Made by a program: the position numbers and the translations under genes. From assembly GCA_046484125.1 (NCBI GenBank), contig JAWOBX010000114.1, positions 1-17,367 on the forward strand: DNA of 17,367 bases. Reading direction: 5' to 3'. This document shows positions 1 to 7,360 of the stretch, piece by piece (position 1 is the stretch's first letter; every line of letters starts with the position of its first letter). The notes under the pieces are model-generated. The model saw only the letters and a list, made by a program, of their open reading frames with translations. It did no database searches and was not told the DNA's origin. The DNA comes from JBGLNL01 sp046484125 (lineage in GTDB: Bacteria; Chloroflexota; Dehalococcoidia; SZUA-161; SpSt-899).

Positions 1-163
1 GTACTTGAATTGCGACTTGAAATCCGGGGTTCACTCGGGCATTCCCGCTAGAACCAGTTCACAATTGAAAGCAAAGGCAATATCGTATATGCGTATGCTC
101 CAGAAACTTCCAAAAAGAGTGGGGAATTATTTCAAACATCCTAAGATCGCCTATGCTGCTTAG
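1..163 (+). pseudogene. IS630-family transposase, C-terminal fragment (cut by window edge)
   Basis: An open frame entering from the left edge (codons from base 2) ends at TAG 161-163 and gives 53 residues. Visible pieces are YLNCDLKS near the start, then KAKAISYMRMLQKLPKRV, and the end NYFKHPKIAYAA. This pattern (an LN-D segment close after the last acidic residue of the DDE domain, a basic helix with LQ-P-RV, and a YF-P--YAA tail) is what the C-terminus of IS630/Tc1-type DDE transposases looks like. The catalytic DDE residues lie outside the window, so it cannot be told whether the copy is intact. It would act in DNA cut-and-paste at TA targets. Nothing else in the window carries a transposase. 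Confidence 0.7.
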
Positions 164-190
164 GGTGTTCTTTTAATTGCCGGATTAATA
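164..190 (+). mobile_element. Probable right end of the IS630-type element
   Basis: Directly after the transposase stop comes an AT-rich stretch with TTTTAATTGCCGG followed by ATTAATA. IS630-type elements usually end within a few tens of bases of the transposase stop, with a short terminal inverted repeat next to a TA duplication. The left end is outside the window, so the inverted repeat cannot be matched and the exact boundary is a guess. Confidence 0.35.
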
Positions 191-210
191 AATGCGAATT
201 CGACTCATGG

Positions 211-300
211 GTGTGAATGAAACGTCACTCACACAACGTGCCGGTAACCAGCCACAAGGGACGCCCGTTAGACTGAAATCGCACTGGTGCTGAACTAACG
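211..300. other. Noncoding segment with nested inverted repeats (possible structured RNA)
   Basis: GTGTGA (211-216) pairs with TCACAC (229-234). CGTTAG (266-271) pairs with CTAACG (295-300), and inside the latter GCAC (281-284) pairs with GTGC (287-290) across a 2-base loop. The second structure is a coaxial hairpin with an asymmetric internal loop. No open frame explains the segment. It could be a remnant of a mobile RNA element next to the insertion sequence, or a regulatory RNA. No known RNA family was recognised. Confidence 0.35.
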
Positions 301-303
301 ATT

Positions 304-370
304 CCAGTATACGGGCCCTGCCCTCAGTACAAATGTTCCGCAATTCTCTTTTTAACGAATTGCTTCACTA
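304..370. repeat. Degenerate dispersed repeat, copy A
   Basis: Bases 331-370 align without gaps to 9671-9710, with about three quarters of positions identical, including AATGTTCCGC and TTGCTTCACT. The similarity extends left: 304-320 resembles 9642-9658 (13 of 17 positions by eye), separated from the core by a 2-base length difference. Both copies lie about 85-90 bases beyond the stop codon of a minus-strand gene. It may be an old miniature element or a shared 3' regulatory segment. Confidence 0.5.
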
Positions 371-460
371 CAAAGTTTTTTCTGGGTGGCCGGAAGAATT
401 GAAATATTACATAGATTTGACAGCAGATAGCCGGAAGTCGGGTTACCCAAGAGCAAATCG

Positions 461-1141
461 CTAGTCAGACCAGTCCTCCCATTCTTTATTAAAATGGTCC
501 AGGGTCTCCAGCATATGTTTCCCCGCCATATCAAGGCTATCCAGAAACTGCCTCGTTTCATCTTCACTTAATGGCTCAAACTCGTTATCCGGACTGCACG
601 CATCCAGCAGATCGCTCATCGACCGGACGGGAAAATCAAGCTGGTCCCAGTGGATGAATGACTTACCGGTGATGCACTCGAAATATCGTGATTGGAACGT
701 ACCGGCATAAACATCTCCCATATCTCCTTCTCCGGAAAGGTAACTTTGAAGTCCGGTATCAAAACCCACATACATATCGACTGCGTCCGCCCTCAAGCTC
801 CACATCTTTTCATCGATAAGATGCTGGGATGTCGATAGCAGAGCACGGATTCCCTCTTCAGACCTTGATTCTGCTGTGCCCATTTCATGATTCCAGATGG
901 TTATCATTGGCTGTACGCCAAGCTCCATCAGCAACCTCGCCTTCTCATGACTGTCGGCTATTCCCTTGAATGGGATCGTCTTTCTTATTTCCTCGAACAG
1001 CCGAAGGGTACCTGCCCCGAAGGCCTGCCAGCCGTACATTTCCTGCCGGTTCCCTGCCCAGAGACGGACGTTCATCTCATAATCACCCATAATATTACCA
1101 AACCGGTCTTTTGGTTCTTTCTTCCTGCTGAAAAATCCCAT
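461..1141 (-). CDS. Hypothetical protein, 226 aa, family not recognised
   Basis: The start is placed at the ATG 1139-1141 (MGFFSRKKEPKDRFG) because GGGAGG sits the right distance upstream (about 1149-1154) and a promoter lies just beyond; the longer in-frame start 20 codons upstream has neither. The protein is soluble-looking, with no signal peptide or membrane segment. It has a basic N-terminus, a central part rich in aromatic and acidic residues, and an acidic, Trp-containing C-terminus (HFNKEWEDWSD). No catalytic motif, cysteine pair or repeat stands out. It is transcribed away from the redox operon and is alone on its strand here, so context gives no function. Base usage resembles the neighbouring genes, so it is probably a genuine resident gene rather than part of the insertion sequence. 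Confidence 0.75.
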   Translation of the reverse strand: MGFFSRKKEPKDRFGNIMGDYEMNVRLWAGNRQEMYGWQAFGAGTLRLFEEIRKTIPFKGIADSHEKARLLMELGVQPMITIWNHEMGTAESRSEEGIRALLSTSQHLIDEKMWSLRADAVDMYVGFDTGLQSYLSGEGDMGDVYAGTFQSRYFECITGKSFIHWDQLDFPVRSMSDLLDACSPDNEFEPLSEDETRQFLDSLDMAGKHMLETLDHFNKEWEDWSD

Positions 1142-1169
1142 AGCGTTTCCTCCCGTAGGGGTTTTGTCG

Positions 1170-1198
1170 ATTATAGAACAAACTGCTATATTGAGCAA
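1170..1198 (-). promoter_or_regulatory. Sigma-70-type promoter for the 226-aa hypothetical gene
   Basis: On the minus strand TTGCTC (1193-1198) is followed by a 17-base spacer and a perfect TATAAT (1170-1175). Transcription would begin near 1163, giving a leader of about 20 bases that contains the GGGAGG ribosome-binding site before the ATG at 1141. Confidence 0.65.
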
Positions 1199-1279
1199 CA
1201 ATCAGCTTATTCCCGAGAACAGCTTTTCAAATACAAAGGATTTCACCTTGCGGGTGTTTTGTGAAATTGGGAACAATCA

Positions 1280-1303
1280 GTTTTCCCCTTAACCGGGGAA
1301 AAC
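1280..1303. repeat. Perfect 9-bp hairpin GTTTTCCCC / GGGGAAAAC
   Basis: GTTTTCCCC (1280-1288) and GGGGAAAAC (1295-1303) are exact reverse complements around a 6-base loop. Neither side is followed by a T-run, so an intrinsic terminator is unlikely. It lies between two divergent promoters, upstream of both, where an operator or insulator is conceivable. Confidence 0.55.
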
Positions 1304-1577
1304 CCTCCCCCATCGGAGATGGTTCTTCAGGCCACCTGATGGCCTCCGCCATGATGCTGATATGCATACAAATCAATCGCTGTTTTTGGGTTATTCGCAC
1401 CTCGTGGCCGTACATAATTGGCCTTTTCACAGCGTAACTTGGTAATTAATCCCTTCGCATGGGTCCCCCCACCCATGAAGAACTCCGGATGGTGTTGCCG
1501 CTCCAGACCACGCAGAAGCCTCTCTGGGGAGCCCCCCGTAGTAACGCTTTCGGACGAGTGCATAGCCCTTCTCATTA

Positions 1578-1586
1578 TGCTATAAT
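1578..1586 (+). promoter_or_regulatory. Extended -10 promoter of the redox operon
   Basis: TGCTATAAT (1578-1586) matches the extended -10 consensus TGnTATAAT exactly. The -35 position (about 1558-1563, GTGCAT) is poor, as is usual with extended -10 promoters. Transcription would start about 1591-1593, at the foot of the leader hairpin and about 90 bases before the first operon gene. Confidence 0.6.
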
Positions 1587-1591
1587 TCTTG

Positions 1592-1615
1592 GGGGCAGGG
1601 CCCTGGCCTTGCCCC
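1592..1615 (+). promoter_or_regulatory. 5' leader hairpin of the redox operon
   Basis: GGGGCAGGG (1592-1600) pairs with CCTTGCCCC (1607-1615), one pair being G-U, around the loop CCCTGG. It would form at the very 5' end of the transcript predicted from the promoter at 1578-1586. Such a cap-like stem could protect the message from 5' decay; it could also be an operator in DNA form. Confidence 0.45.
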
Positions 1616-1680
1616 TCATAATGGCACGAATAAGTATCACCCCATAATCGAACGAATCTCTTCTTGACGGAGGATTGCCG

Positions 1681-3141
1681 GTGAGTATGAAAGAACAGTT
1701 GGCGAAGATTGTCGGGGATAAAGCAGTTATAGATAATCCCGGCAAAATGAAATCACTTAAGAACATAAACAGCCTCGATCCCTGGCGGGCGCCCAACTAC
1801 CTGGTACGTGTCAAAAGCGCCGAGGAAACTCAAAAGGTCGTTCAGCTTGCCAACGAGCAGCAGATGCCGGTCATCCCCTGCAGCTCCGGTATACATCTTA
1901 ACGGCAATGCAGTGCCACAGCAGGGAGGCATAGTTATCGACCTCAGCCAGATGAAGAAAGTGGTTCAGATCGATGAGCGAAACCGTAAGGTCATGATAGA
2001 ACCGGGAGTCACCTTTAAAGAGCTGGGAAGCAGGCTGAGGAAAAAGCAACTGATGACCATGAATCCGCTTCTGCCTCACGCCGGAAGCTCCGTTGTTACC
2101 GCCTGTCTGGAAAGGCAACCCGCCCTGAATCCACAGTTCGAATACGGCGAGCCCATCTCCTCAATGGAGATGATATGGCCGACGGGAGAGCGGTTCAGAA
2201 CCGGCACAGCCGGCTCAACCGGTTACCCTGAAAATTACGCTGATGGAGGCTACCCCTACGGTCCGGGCCCGATCGACCCCATACGCCTGCTGCAGGGGGC
2301 CCAGGGCACCATGGGCATACTTACATGGGCCAATATCAAGACAGAATTCCTTCCTACCATTGACAAATCGTTTTTCATTGGGTTCGATTCAATGGAAGCC
2401 ATGGTAGAGGCGATCTATTCGATACAGCGCCGCAGGATCGGGCACGAGTGCCTGGCACTGGATAACCTGAACCTGGCCACCATCCTGGCACGTGAAATCA
2501 ATGGCGATTTCGATAAAATGCGCAAGGCCTTACCGCCATGGTCAGTGCTGCTGATTCTGGGTGGTGGGAGGTGGTTCCCCGAGGGAAAGATCGCCTATCA
2601 GGAGGAAGCATTAAGGGAACTTCAGGCCAACGTATTCCCGGACTGCCCGCTATCTGAGGTAATACCGGAATACGGTTCCACCAGAGCTCTCCCGGACCTG
2701 CTCCGCAATGCCTGGCCTGAGGATCTGACTTACTGGAAATGCCGCGTGAAAGGTTCCTGTCAGGACTTGTTCTTCATCACCACGCTGGAAAAGGCCCCCC
2801 TGTTCGCCGATGCGATAAGCACGGTAGCGGGAGCATGTGGATTCGACACAGCCAACCTGGGGGTTTATATTCAACCTATTGAGAACGCCTCAGCGGCACA
2901 TGTGGAGTTTAATTTCTACTATGATCCCGGGGATGAGGAGGAGAGGGACAGGGTTGAGATTGCCTATACCGCTGGAATCGAAGAGGCATTACGACTTGAA
3001 GCACACTTTACCCGGCCATACGGAGAGATCATGTCCAGCCTGGTATATGAAAAGGCGGGCAGCTACACATCGCTGCTCAAGACCACAAAGGCCATCTTCG
3101 ATCCAAATAATATCTGCAATCCGGGAAAGCTTTGCTTTTAA
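1681..3141 (+). CDS. FAD-binding oxidoreductase, VAO / 4-cresol dehydrogenase-like flavosubunit
   Basis: A flavoprotein of about 486 aa. The GTG at 1681 is chosen because GGAGG (1669-1673) ends 7 bases before it; the TTG at 1675 is too close. The FAD domain covers roughly residues 40-225, with a PP-loop region (PCSSGIHLNGNAVPQQGG, then IVIDL). A second stretch, ISSMEMIWPTGE with PYGPGPIDP and TMGILT further on, mirrors the vanillyl-alcohol oxidase and p-cresol methylhydroxylase families. The remaining C-terminal half is the substrate-binding domain, ending in IFDPNNICNPGKL, the usual tail of this superfamily. The family oxidises phenols, 2-hydroxy acids or similar and passes electrons to a partner. 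Here that is probably the Fe-S protein starting 17 bases downstream. The substrate is not predictable. Confidence 0.85.
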   Translation: MSMKEQLAKIVGDKAVIDNPGKMKSLKNINSLDPWRAPNYLVRVKSAEETQKVVQLANEQQMPVIPCSSGIHLNGNAVPQQGGIVIDLSQMKKVVQIDERNRKVMIEPGVTFKELGSRLRKKQLMTMNPLLPHAGSSVVTACLERQPALNPQFEYGEPISSMEMIWPTGERFRTGTAGSTGYPENYADGGYPYGPGPIDPIRLLQGAQGTMGILTWANIKTEFLPTIDKSFFIGFDSMEAMVEAIYSIQRRRIGHECLALDNLNLATILAREINGDFDKMRKALPPWSVLLILGGGRWFPEGKIAYQEEALRELQANVFPDCPLSEVIPEYGSTRALPDLLRNAWPEDLTYWKCRVKGSCQDLFFITTLEKAPLFADAISTVAGACGFDTANLGVYIQPIENASAAHVEFNFYYDPGDEEERDRVEIAYTAGIEEALRLEAHFTRPYGEIMSSLVYEKAGSYTSLLKTTKAIFDPNNICNPGKLCF

Positions 3142-3158
3142 TGGAGGAATGATCTGCC

Positions 3159-4448
3159 ATGAGTCACCACCTGAAACTGGAAAATTACCACTGGGACGCG
3201 ATTAACTGTTGCGGCTGTAAGGGCTGCATCTGGGTAGACCATGTTTACTGCTCCGGTGTCAAGTATGGGATGCGATGCCCCAGCCTCCACGAATATGAAT
3301 TCGATACTTATTCAGCCATAGGCCGCAGCAAACTTGCTCTGGGGCTTTTGGATGGAACCTGCGATTTTACCCCCACCACACTCGATATCATCTACAAGTG
3401 CTGTCTGTGTGGGGCCTGCGATATCGGATGCAAACGTAACCTTGACCTTGATCCCGGGATGGTCCTGGAGACGATGCGGATAATGGCCGTGGAAAATGGC
3501 GCGGGACCCCTACCGGCACATAAGAAGGTAGCCGATAATATAGCCAGGACGGGCAACCGTTACGGTGGTGTTGCCGAGAAACGGGCTTCCTGGCTTCCCA
3601 AAAGCGCCAGAGTTTCCACGAGCCCCGATATACTGTATTTCGTTGGCTGCAACAGTTCGTACAAGAGCAGGGAAATTTCCAGGGCTACAGCCGGAATTCT
3701 CGATGCCGCCGGAGTGAACTGGGCGCTCTTTCCCGAAGAGGCGTGCTGCGGTCACCCCTACTACGTGGCCGGAATGGCCGGTGAAACCCTCAAACAGGCT
3801 GAGCGTAACATCCGGGCATTTGAGAAATCCGGGGCGACCACTATAGTAACCGGTTGCGCCGAATGTTATAAAACGTGGAAAGTCGACTATCCCAAGCTGA
3901 TGGATAAACCAACCGCGGATATGCCATATAAAGTAATTCACATTACCGAGCTCGCCGCGGAGAAGATCGCTGACGGCACACTCAAACCCACTCATCCGGT
4001 CAATATTAAGGTCGCCTACCACGATGCCTGCAATCTGGCGCGGTACTCAGATGAATGGATTCCCTGGCACGGCACCCGCGGAAAGTGGGGCGTTACCCAG
4101 CCACCCAAGACATACCGGCGTGGGGCCAACGTACCTTATCAACCGGCTCGAGATATCCTGGACGCTATTCCCGGACTGGAAAGGACGGAATTTATTCGTA
4201 ACAGGGAGAACACCATGTGCTGCGGTGCCGGGGGAGGGGTGTTGGATGCCTTCCCTGATATGGCGCGCAACACCGCTGATCACCGGCTGGAGGAGGCCCA
4301 GGATGTGGGCGCTGAGGCGATAGTCAGCGCGTGCCCTTATTGCGGGGATAATTTCAGCCGTACAGCGAAGGATTGTGAACGTCCCATCAAATATTACGAC
4401 ATCACACAGATACTCAATGCATCACTCACAGGAAGGGGGAACCTGTAA
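3159..4448 (+). CDS. (Fe-S)-binding protein with two CCG domains (GlcF/HdrB-like)
   Basis: This 429-aa electron-transfer subunit starts at ATG 3159 after GGAGG. The N-terminal ferredoxin part has C17-x2-C20-x2-C23 with the next CP only at C40, then a classical C81-x2-C84-x2-C87-x3-C91 site. Two cysteine-rich CCG domains follow: VGCNSSYKS and ACCGHP (C196-C197) in the first, YHDACNLARY and MCCGAGGG (C354-C355) in the second, plus CPYC at 392-395. This is the layout of GlcF, LutA and heterodisulfide-reductase HdrD-type proteins, which take electrons from a flavoprotein and deliver them to quinone or other Fe-S carriers. There are no transmembrane segments. It lies between two flavoprotein genes and overlaps the second by one base (TAATG, 4446-4450), implying coupled translation and a joint complex. 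Confidence 0.9.
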   Translation: MSHHLKLENYHWDAINCCGCKGCIWVDHVYCSGVKYGMRCPSLHEYEFDTYSAIGRSKLALGLLDGTCDFTPTTLDIIYKCCLCGACDIGCKRNLDLDPGMVLETMRIMAVENGAGPLPAHKKVADNIARTGNRYGGVAEKRASWLPKSARVSTSPDILYFVGCNSSYKSREISRATAGILDAAGVNWALFPEEACCGHPYYVAGMAGETLKQAERNIRAFEKSGATTIVTGCAECYKTWKVDYPKLMDKPTADMPYKVIHITELAAEKIADGTLKPTHPVNIKVAYHDACNLARYSDEWIPWHGTRGKWGVTQPPKTYRRGANVPYQPARDILDAIPGLERTEFIRNRENTMCCGAGGGVLDAFPDMARNTADHRLEEAQDVGAEAIVSACPYCGDNFSRTAKDCERPIKYYDITQILNASLTGRGNL

Positions 4449-6037
4449 TGATTCCTCAAGAAGCGTTTAAAGCACTTCAGCAGGTAGTTGGTGTAGATTA
4501 CATCTCACAGGAACCTGAGGTCTGCCGGGCTTACACCCTTAAAGACAGAGGATTCCACACAGCTGAGGCAAGGGTGCTGGGGAGGGACCCTGTCTGCGTC
4601 GTACTGCCCGGAACCACCGAGGAGGTTCAACAGATAGTCAAGATAGCCAACCGTTACCGGATCGGCTACACTCCTGCAAGCACTCTCTGGTTCCCTCAAG
4701 CGGGACCGCGATTTGACGACTGCCTGTTCATAGACCTTAAGAGATTCAATCAGCTCAATATCGATCCGAAGAATATGAATGCCACCTGTGGTTCGGGCAT
4801 AATCTTTGCCCAGCTTCAGGCTGAGGCACTGAAATACGGCCTTTACACCATGGTGCCGGGAGGAGGTTCCCAGGTAGGTGTGGTACCCAATCACCTGATC
4901 TGGAGTTTTTCCCCGCTGACATACCGTACAGGTATGGCCAACCGGCGCATAATGGGATGCGAGTGGGTACTGCCCAGCGGAGAAATAGTCCGTCTGGGCT
5001 CCCTTGCCAGCGGTGATGATCCGTTTTGGGGAGAGGGGATCGGACCAGACCTCCGAGGAATTCTCAGGGGCAGCATCGGCTGGTTCGGTTCCCTTGGAAT
5101 CGTTACCCGGATGTGCGTCAAACTGTTCCCGTTCCACCATGAGCCTCTTACACCGACCGGGGTGACGCCTAACACGTTCCTCAAGTTCCCGGAACGTCGA
5201 ATGAAGTGGTACAACTTCACCTGCCCCAGTAAAGAGGCACTGATCCAGTTCATGTATGATATCGGACATGCCGAGATCGCGGCGGCCGTTACGCGGGTAC
5301 CGGTTGCCTGGCGTTACATAGCCAAGGCACAATCCAAAGAGGACTTCTGGGAAAGGTGGAACCAACCTGAGGGAAAGAGAGAGGAGGTTACCGGCACACA
5401 CGTACTCCGGGTGTTGCTTGTCGGATATACATCTCCAAAGCAGCTGGAATACGAGGAGAAGGTTCTAATGGGTATTGCCGAGAAGAACGGCGCGACACAC
5501 CGGCGTACCTTCCAGGGAGACCAGTCCTGGATGCAGAGCGCGGACTCCGTCTCGATGTGGTGGCTGACCGGAGCCTTCATGTCGGTTACCGGGCAGGTGG
5601 ATACCATTGATTGCAGCGTCAAGACCGGCGTGGAGTTCTCCAAGCTGAAAGCGAAGTTCACCCCTCCTACAATGCCTGACTATGGTGACGAGGGCTGGTT
5701 CCAGACCAACGATTTCGGGCACAGCGGTTACCTTGAGTTCCTTAACTACTGGGACCCCAATGACGAAGAAGAGGAAATACATCGAGTTGACGAATATTAT
5801 CAGATCGCGGGACCGAAGCTGCTCATCAACTGCGGCGCGCTCAGTTTCTTCATACAGACCGACAGCCCCCTGACGCTGGATTCGCCCAACTATGGGCCCG
5901 ATTACGGAAAATTCGCTCGTAAAGTCAAGGATGCCCTCAATCCGGACTACAATTGCAATCCGCCGGGAATCCTTGATGTAATAGATGAGGTTGTCGAGAA
6001 AGCACCATGGCTTAAGGAGAAAAAGGACTGGGCATAA
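4448..6037 (+). CDS. Second FAD-binding oxidoreductase flavosubunit
   Basis: This 529-aa protein begins in the TAATG overlap with the Fe-S gene. An FAD_binding_4-type domain spans about residues 45-225: VCVVLPGTTEEVQQIVKIAN is the typical entry, then FIDLKRFNQLNID and the late segment IMGCEWVLPSGEIVRLGS with GSLGIVTRMCVKLFP. The expected glycine-rich PP-loop is much changed (PASTLWFPQAGPRFDD), so FAD binding may be weak or differently organised. The C-terminal half is a full substrate/cap domain ending LNPDYNCNPPGIL. GlcE-type second subunits are shorter (about 350 aa), so this is not a simple GlcE. It probably forms a complex with the CCG protein and the first flavosubunit. Whether both are catalytic is open. 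Confidence 0.85.
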   Translation: MIPQEAFKALQQVVGVDYISQEPEVCRAYTLKDRGFHTAEARVLGRDPVCVVLPGTTEEVQQIVKIANRYRIGYTPASTLWFPQAGPRFDDCLFIDLKRFNQLNIDPKNMNATCGSGIIFAQLQAEALKYGLYTMVPGGGSQVGVVPNHLIWSFSPLTYRTGMANRRIMGCEWVLPSGEIVRLGSLASGDDPFWGEGIGPDLRGILRGSIGWFGSLGIVTRMCVKLFPFHHEPLTPTGVTPNTFLKFPERRMKWYNFTCPSKEALIQFMYDIGHAEIAAAVTRVPVAWRYIAKAQSKEDFWERWNQPEGKREEVTGTHVLRVLLVGYTSPKQLEYEEKVLMGIAEKNGATHRRTFQGDQSWMQSADSVSMWWLTGAFMSVTGQVDTIDCSVKTGVEFSKLKAKFTPPTMPDYGDEGWFQTNDFGHSGYLEFLNYWDPNDEEEEIHRVDEYYQIAGPKLLINCGALSFFIQTDSPLTLDSPNYGPDYGKFARKVKDALNPDYNCNPPGILDVIDEVVEKAPWLKEKKDWA

Positions 6038-6056
6038 AAGAGGGAGGATAACCCTG

Positions 6057-7298
6057 ATGAAAGAACCATTTAAACCGGTCAATTACGAGGATATCGCTCC
6101 GAGGCTGGGCTCTAGTTGCATGCCTGAGGATCTCCCCTATTTCAGCGACGAGGAAAACGCCCTCCGTATGGAAGTGAGGGATTTCGCCATTAATGAGATC
6201 ATGCCCTACGCTGATCGAATAGACGCGAGCCAGGATAAGAAACTTACTTCTGAGATTGGAAAAAAGGCAGCCGCACGCGGCTACTCCAACCAGATGATCC
6301 CCAGCGAATGGGGCGGTGGGGGCCGGAACTGTATGGCCGAGCTGATAGTGATGGAGGAGCTGGCCGCGCCCGGCTGGGTGGCCCCGGCTCATCTGGTTCC
6401 AACCTGTACTTTCGTGGCCATGCCTGTCTGGATGCACGGCACCGAGGAGCAGAAAAGGAATGTGATGATGCCGTTACTCAAGGGTGAGGCCATCGGCGCC
6501 ATGGGAATGACAGAGCCCAGCGCCGGTTCCAATGTGGCAGGCACGGAGACAACCGCCGTCCGTGATGGCGACGACTGGATACTCAACGGCCAGAAACGGT
6601 TTATAGGAAACGGCAGCCAGGCAGATTATCTCCTGATGTACGCCCAGACCGATCCGAACGCCAAGACCTCCAAGCGCCTGACTGCCTTCCTTCTTGACGC
6701 GAAGACCCCCGGATTTGAAGTAGTAAAAGATTATTCGCTGATGGGCATGGGCGGCATGGCTCTTTCATGGCTTAAGCTCACCGACGTGCGAATCCCCGAT
6801 TCAATGCGCCTCGGAGAGGTGGGGGAGGGATTCAAGGTGGCCATGAACGAGCTTGATCCGGAGCGCGCCGCGGCAGGGGGGCTCTTCATCGGCCCAATGA
6901 GAACGGCCTACGAGATAGCAGCCAGGTACGCAACCGAGAGAGAGCAGTTTGGGACTGCCATAGGCAATCACCAGAGTATTGGCTTTCTTCTGGCGGACAT
7001 GTTCATCAAAATCGAGACATCGCGACTCATGGCCTGGCGATGTGCCAAGACCGTCGACATGCACAAGCCGGCGACCAAGGAATCATCCGCTCTGAAACTG
7101 TACGCCAGCGAGTGCTGTGTGGAGGTCCTGGGCGATGCGCTTCAGATTATTGGCGGGATCGCTTATACGAAGGAATATCCCATCGAACGGCTGATTCGCG
7201 ATGCCCGGGTATACACCCTTTTCGGCGGAACCAGCGAGATGCAGCGAATGATCATCTCGCGGTCAATACTGACTCAAGCCGCTAAATGGATGTCGTAA
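6057..7298 (+). CDS. Acyl-CoA dehydrogenase
   Basis: A 413-aa protein. The start at ATG 6057 follows GGGAGG (6042-6047); the longer frame from 5985 would overlap the previous gene and lacks a site. The typical acyl-CoA dehydrogenase fold is evident: an N-terminal helical domain, the FAD/substrate motif AMGMTEPSAGSN, NGQKRFIGNG in the middle sheet, and YATEREQFGTAIGNHQ with QIIGGIAYTKEYPIERLIRD in the C-terminal helices. At the usual catalytic position it reads LFGGTSEM, so Gly390 replaces the Glu of medium-chain enzymes. Glu269 in ELDPERAAAG matches the catalytic Glu position of isovaleryl-CoA and long-chain dehydrogenases. The protein should introduce an alpha,beta double bond into an acyl-CoA and pass electrons to ETF or, by context, another acceptor. 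The chain type is unknown. Confidence 0.93.
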   Translation: MKEPFKPVNYEDIAPRLGSSCMPEDLPYFSDEENALRMEVRDFAINEIMPYADRIDASQDKKLTSEIGKKAAARGYSNQMIPSEWGGGGRNCMAELIVMEELAAPGWVAPAHLVPTCTFVAMPVWMHGTEEQKRNVMMPLLKGEAIGAMGMTEPSAGSNVAGTETTAVRDGDDWILNGQKRFIGNGSQADYLLMYAQTDPNAKTSKRLTAFLLDAKTPGFEVVKDYSLMGMGGMALSWLKLTDVRIPDSMRLGEVGEGFKVAMNELDPERAAAGGLFIGPMRTAYEIAARYATEREQFGTAIGNHQSIGFLLADMFIKIETSRLMAWRCAKTVDMHKPATKESSALKLYASECCVEVLGDALQIIGGIAYTKEYPIERLIRDARVYTLFGGTSEMQRMIISRSILTQAAKWMS

Positions 7299-7360
7299 AA
7301 CAATCCGATAATATATCAAAGAGCGTAAAACGGGTAACAGTCCGTTATTAAGAGTTCGCA

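Larger units (their letters stand above)
1142..1680. other. Divergent intergenic region, 539 bp
   Basis: No convincing gene is present. It holds the minus-strand promoter (1170-1198), a perfect 9-bp hairpin (1280-1303), a short GGCCA/TGGCC inverted repeat near 1333-1347, the plus-strand operon promoter (1578-1586) and a leader hairpin (1592-1615). A minus-strand open frame runs through 1327-1575 but has no good ribosome-binding site and no recognisable protein motif. The roughly 250 bases between the hairpin and the operon promoter remain unexplained. Confidence 0.6.

Noticed and set aside
1327..1575. Minus-strand 82-aa open frame in the divergent intergenic region
   Set aside because: It has no adequate ribosome-binding site and no recognisable protein motif, and its 5' end abuts the operon promoter on the other strand. 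It may be a decayed gene, but this cannot be supported.
4505..5401. Minus-strand 298-aa open frame
   Set aside because: It lies wholly inside the second flavoprotein gene, which has clear family motifs and coupled translation. The reverse frame has no sensible domain and is a shadow.
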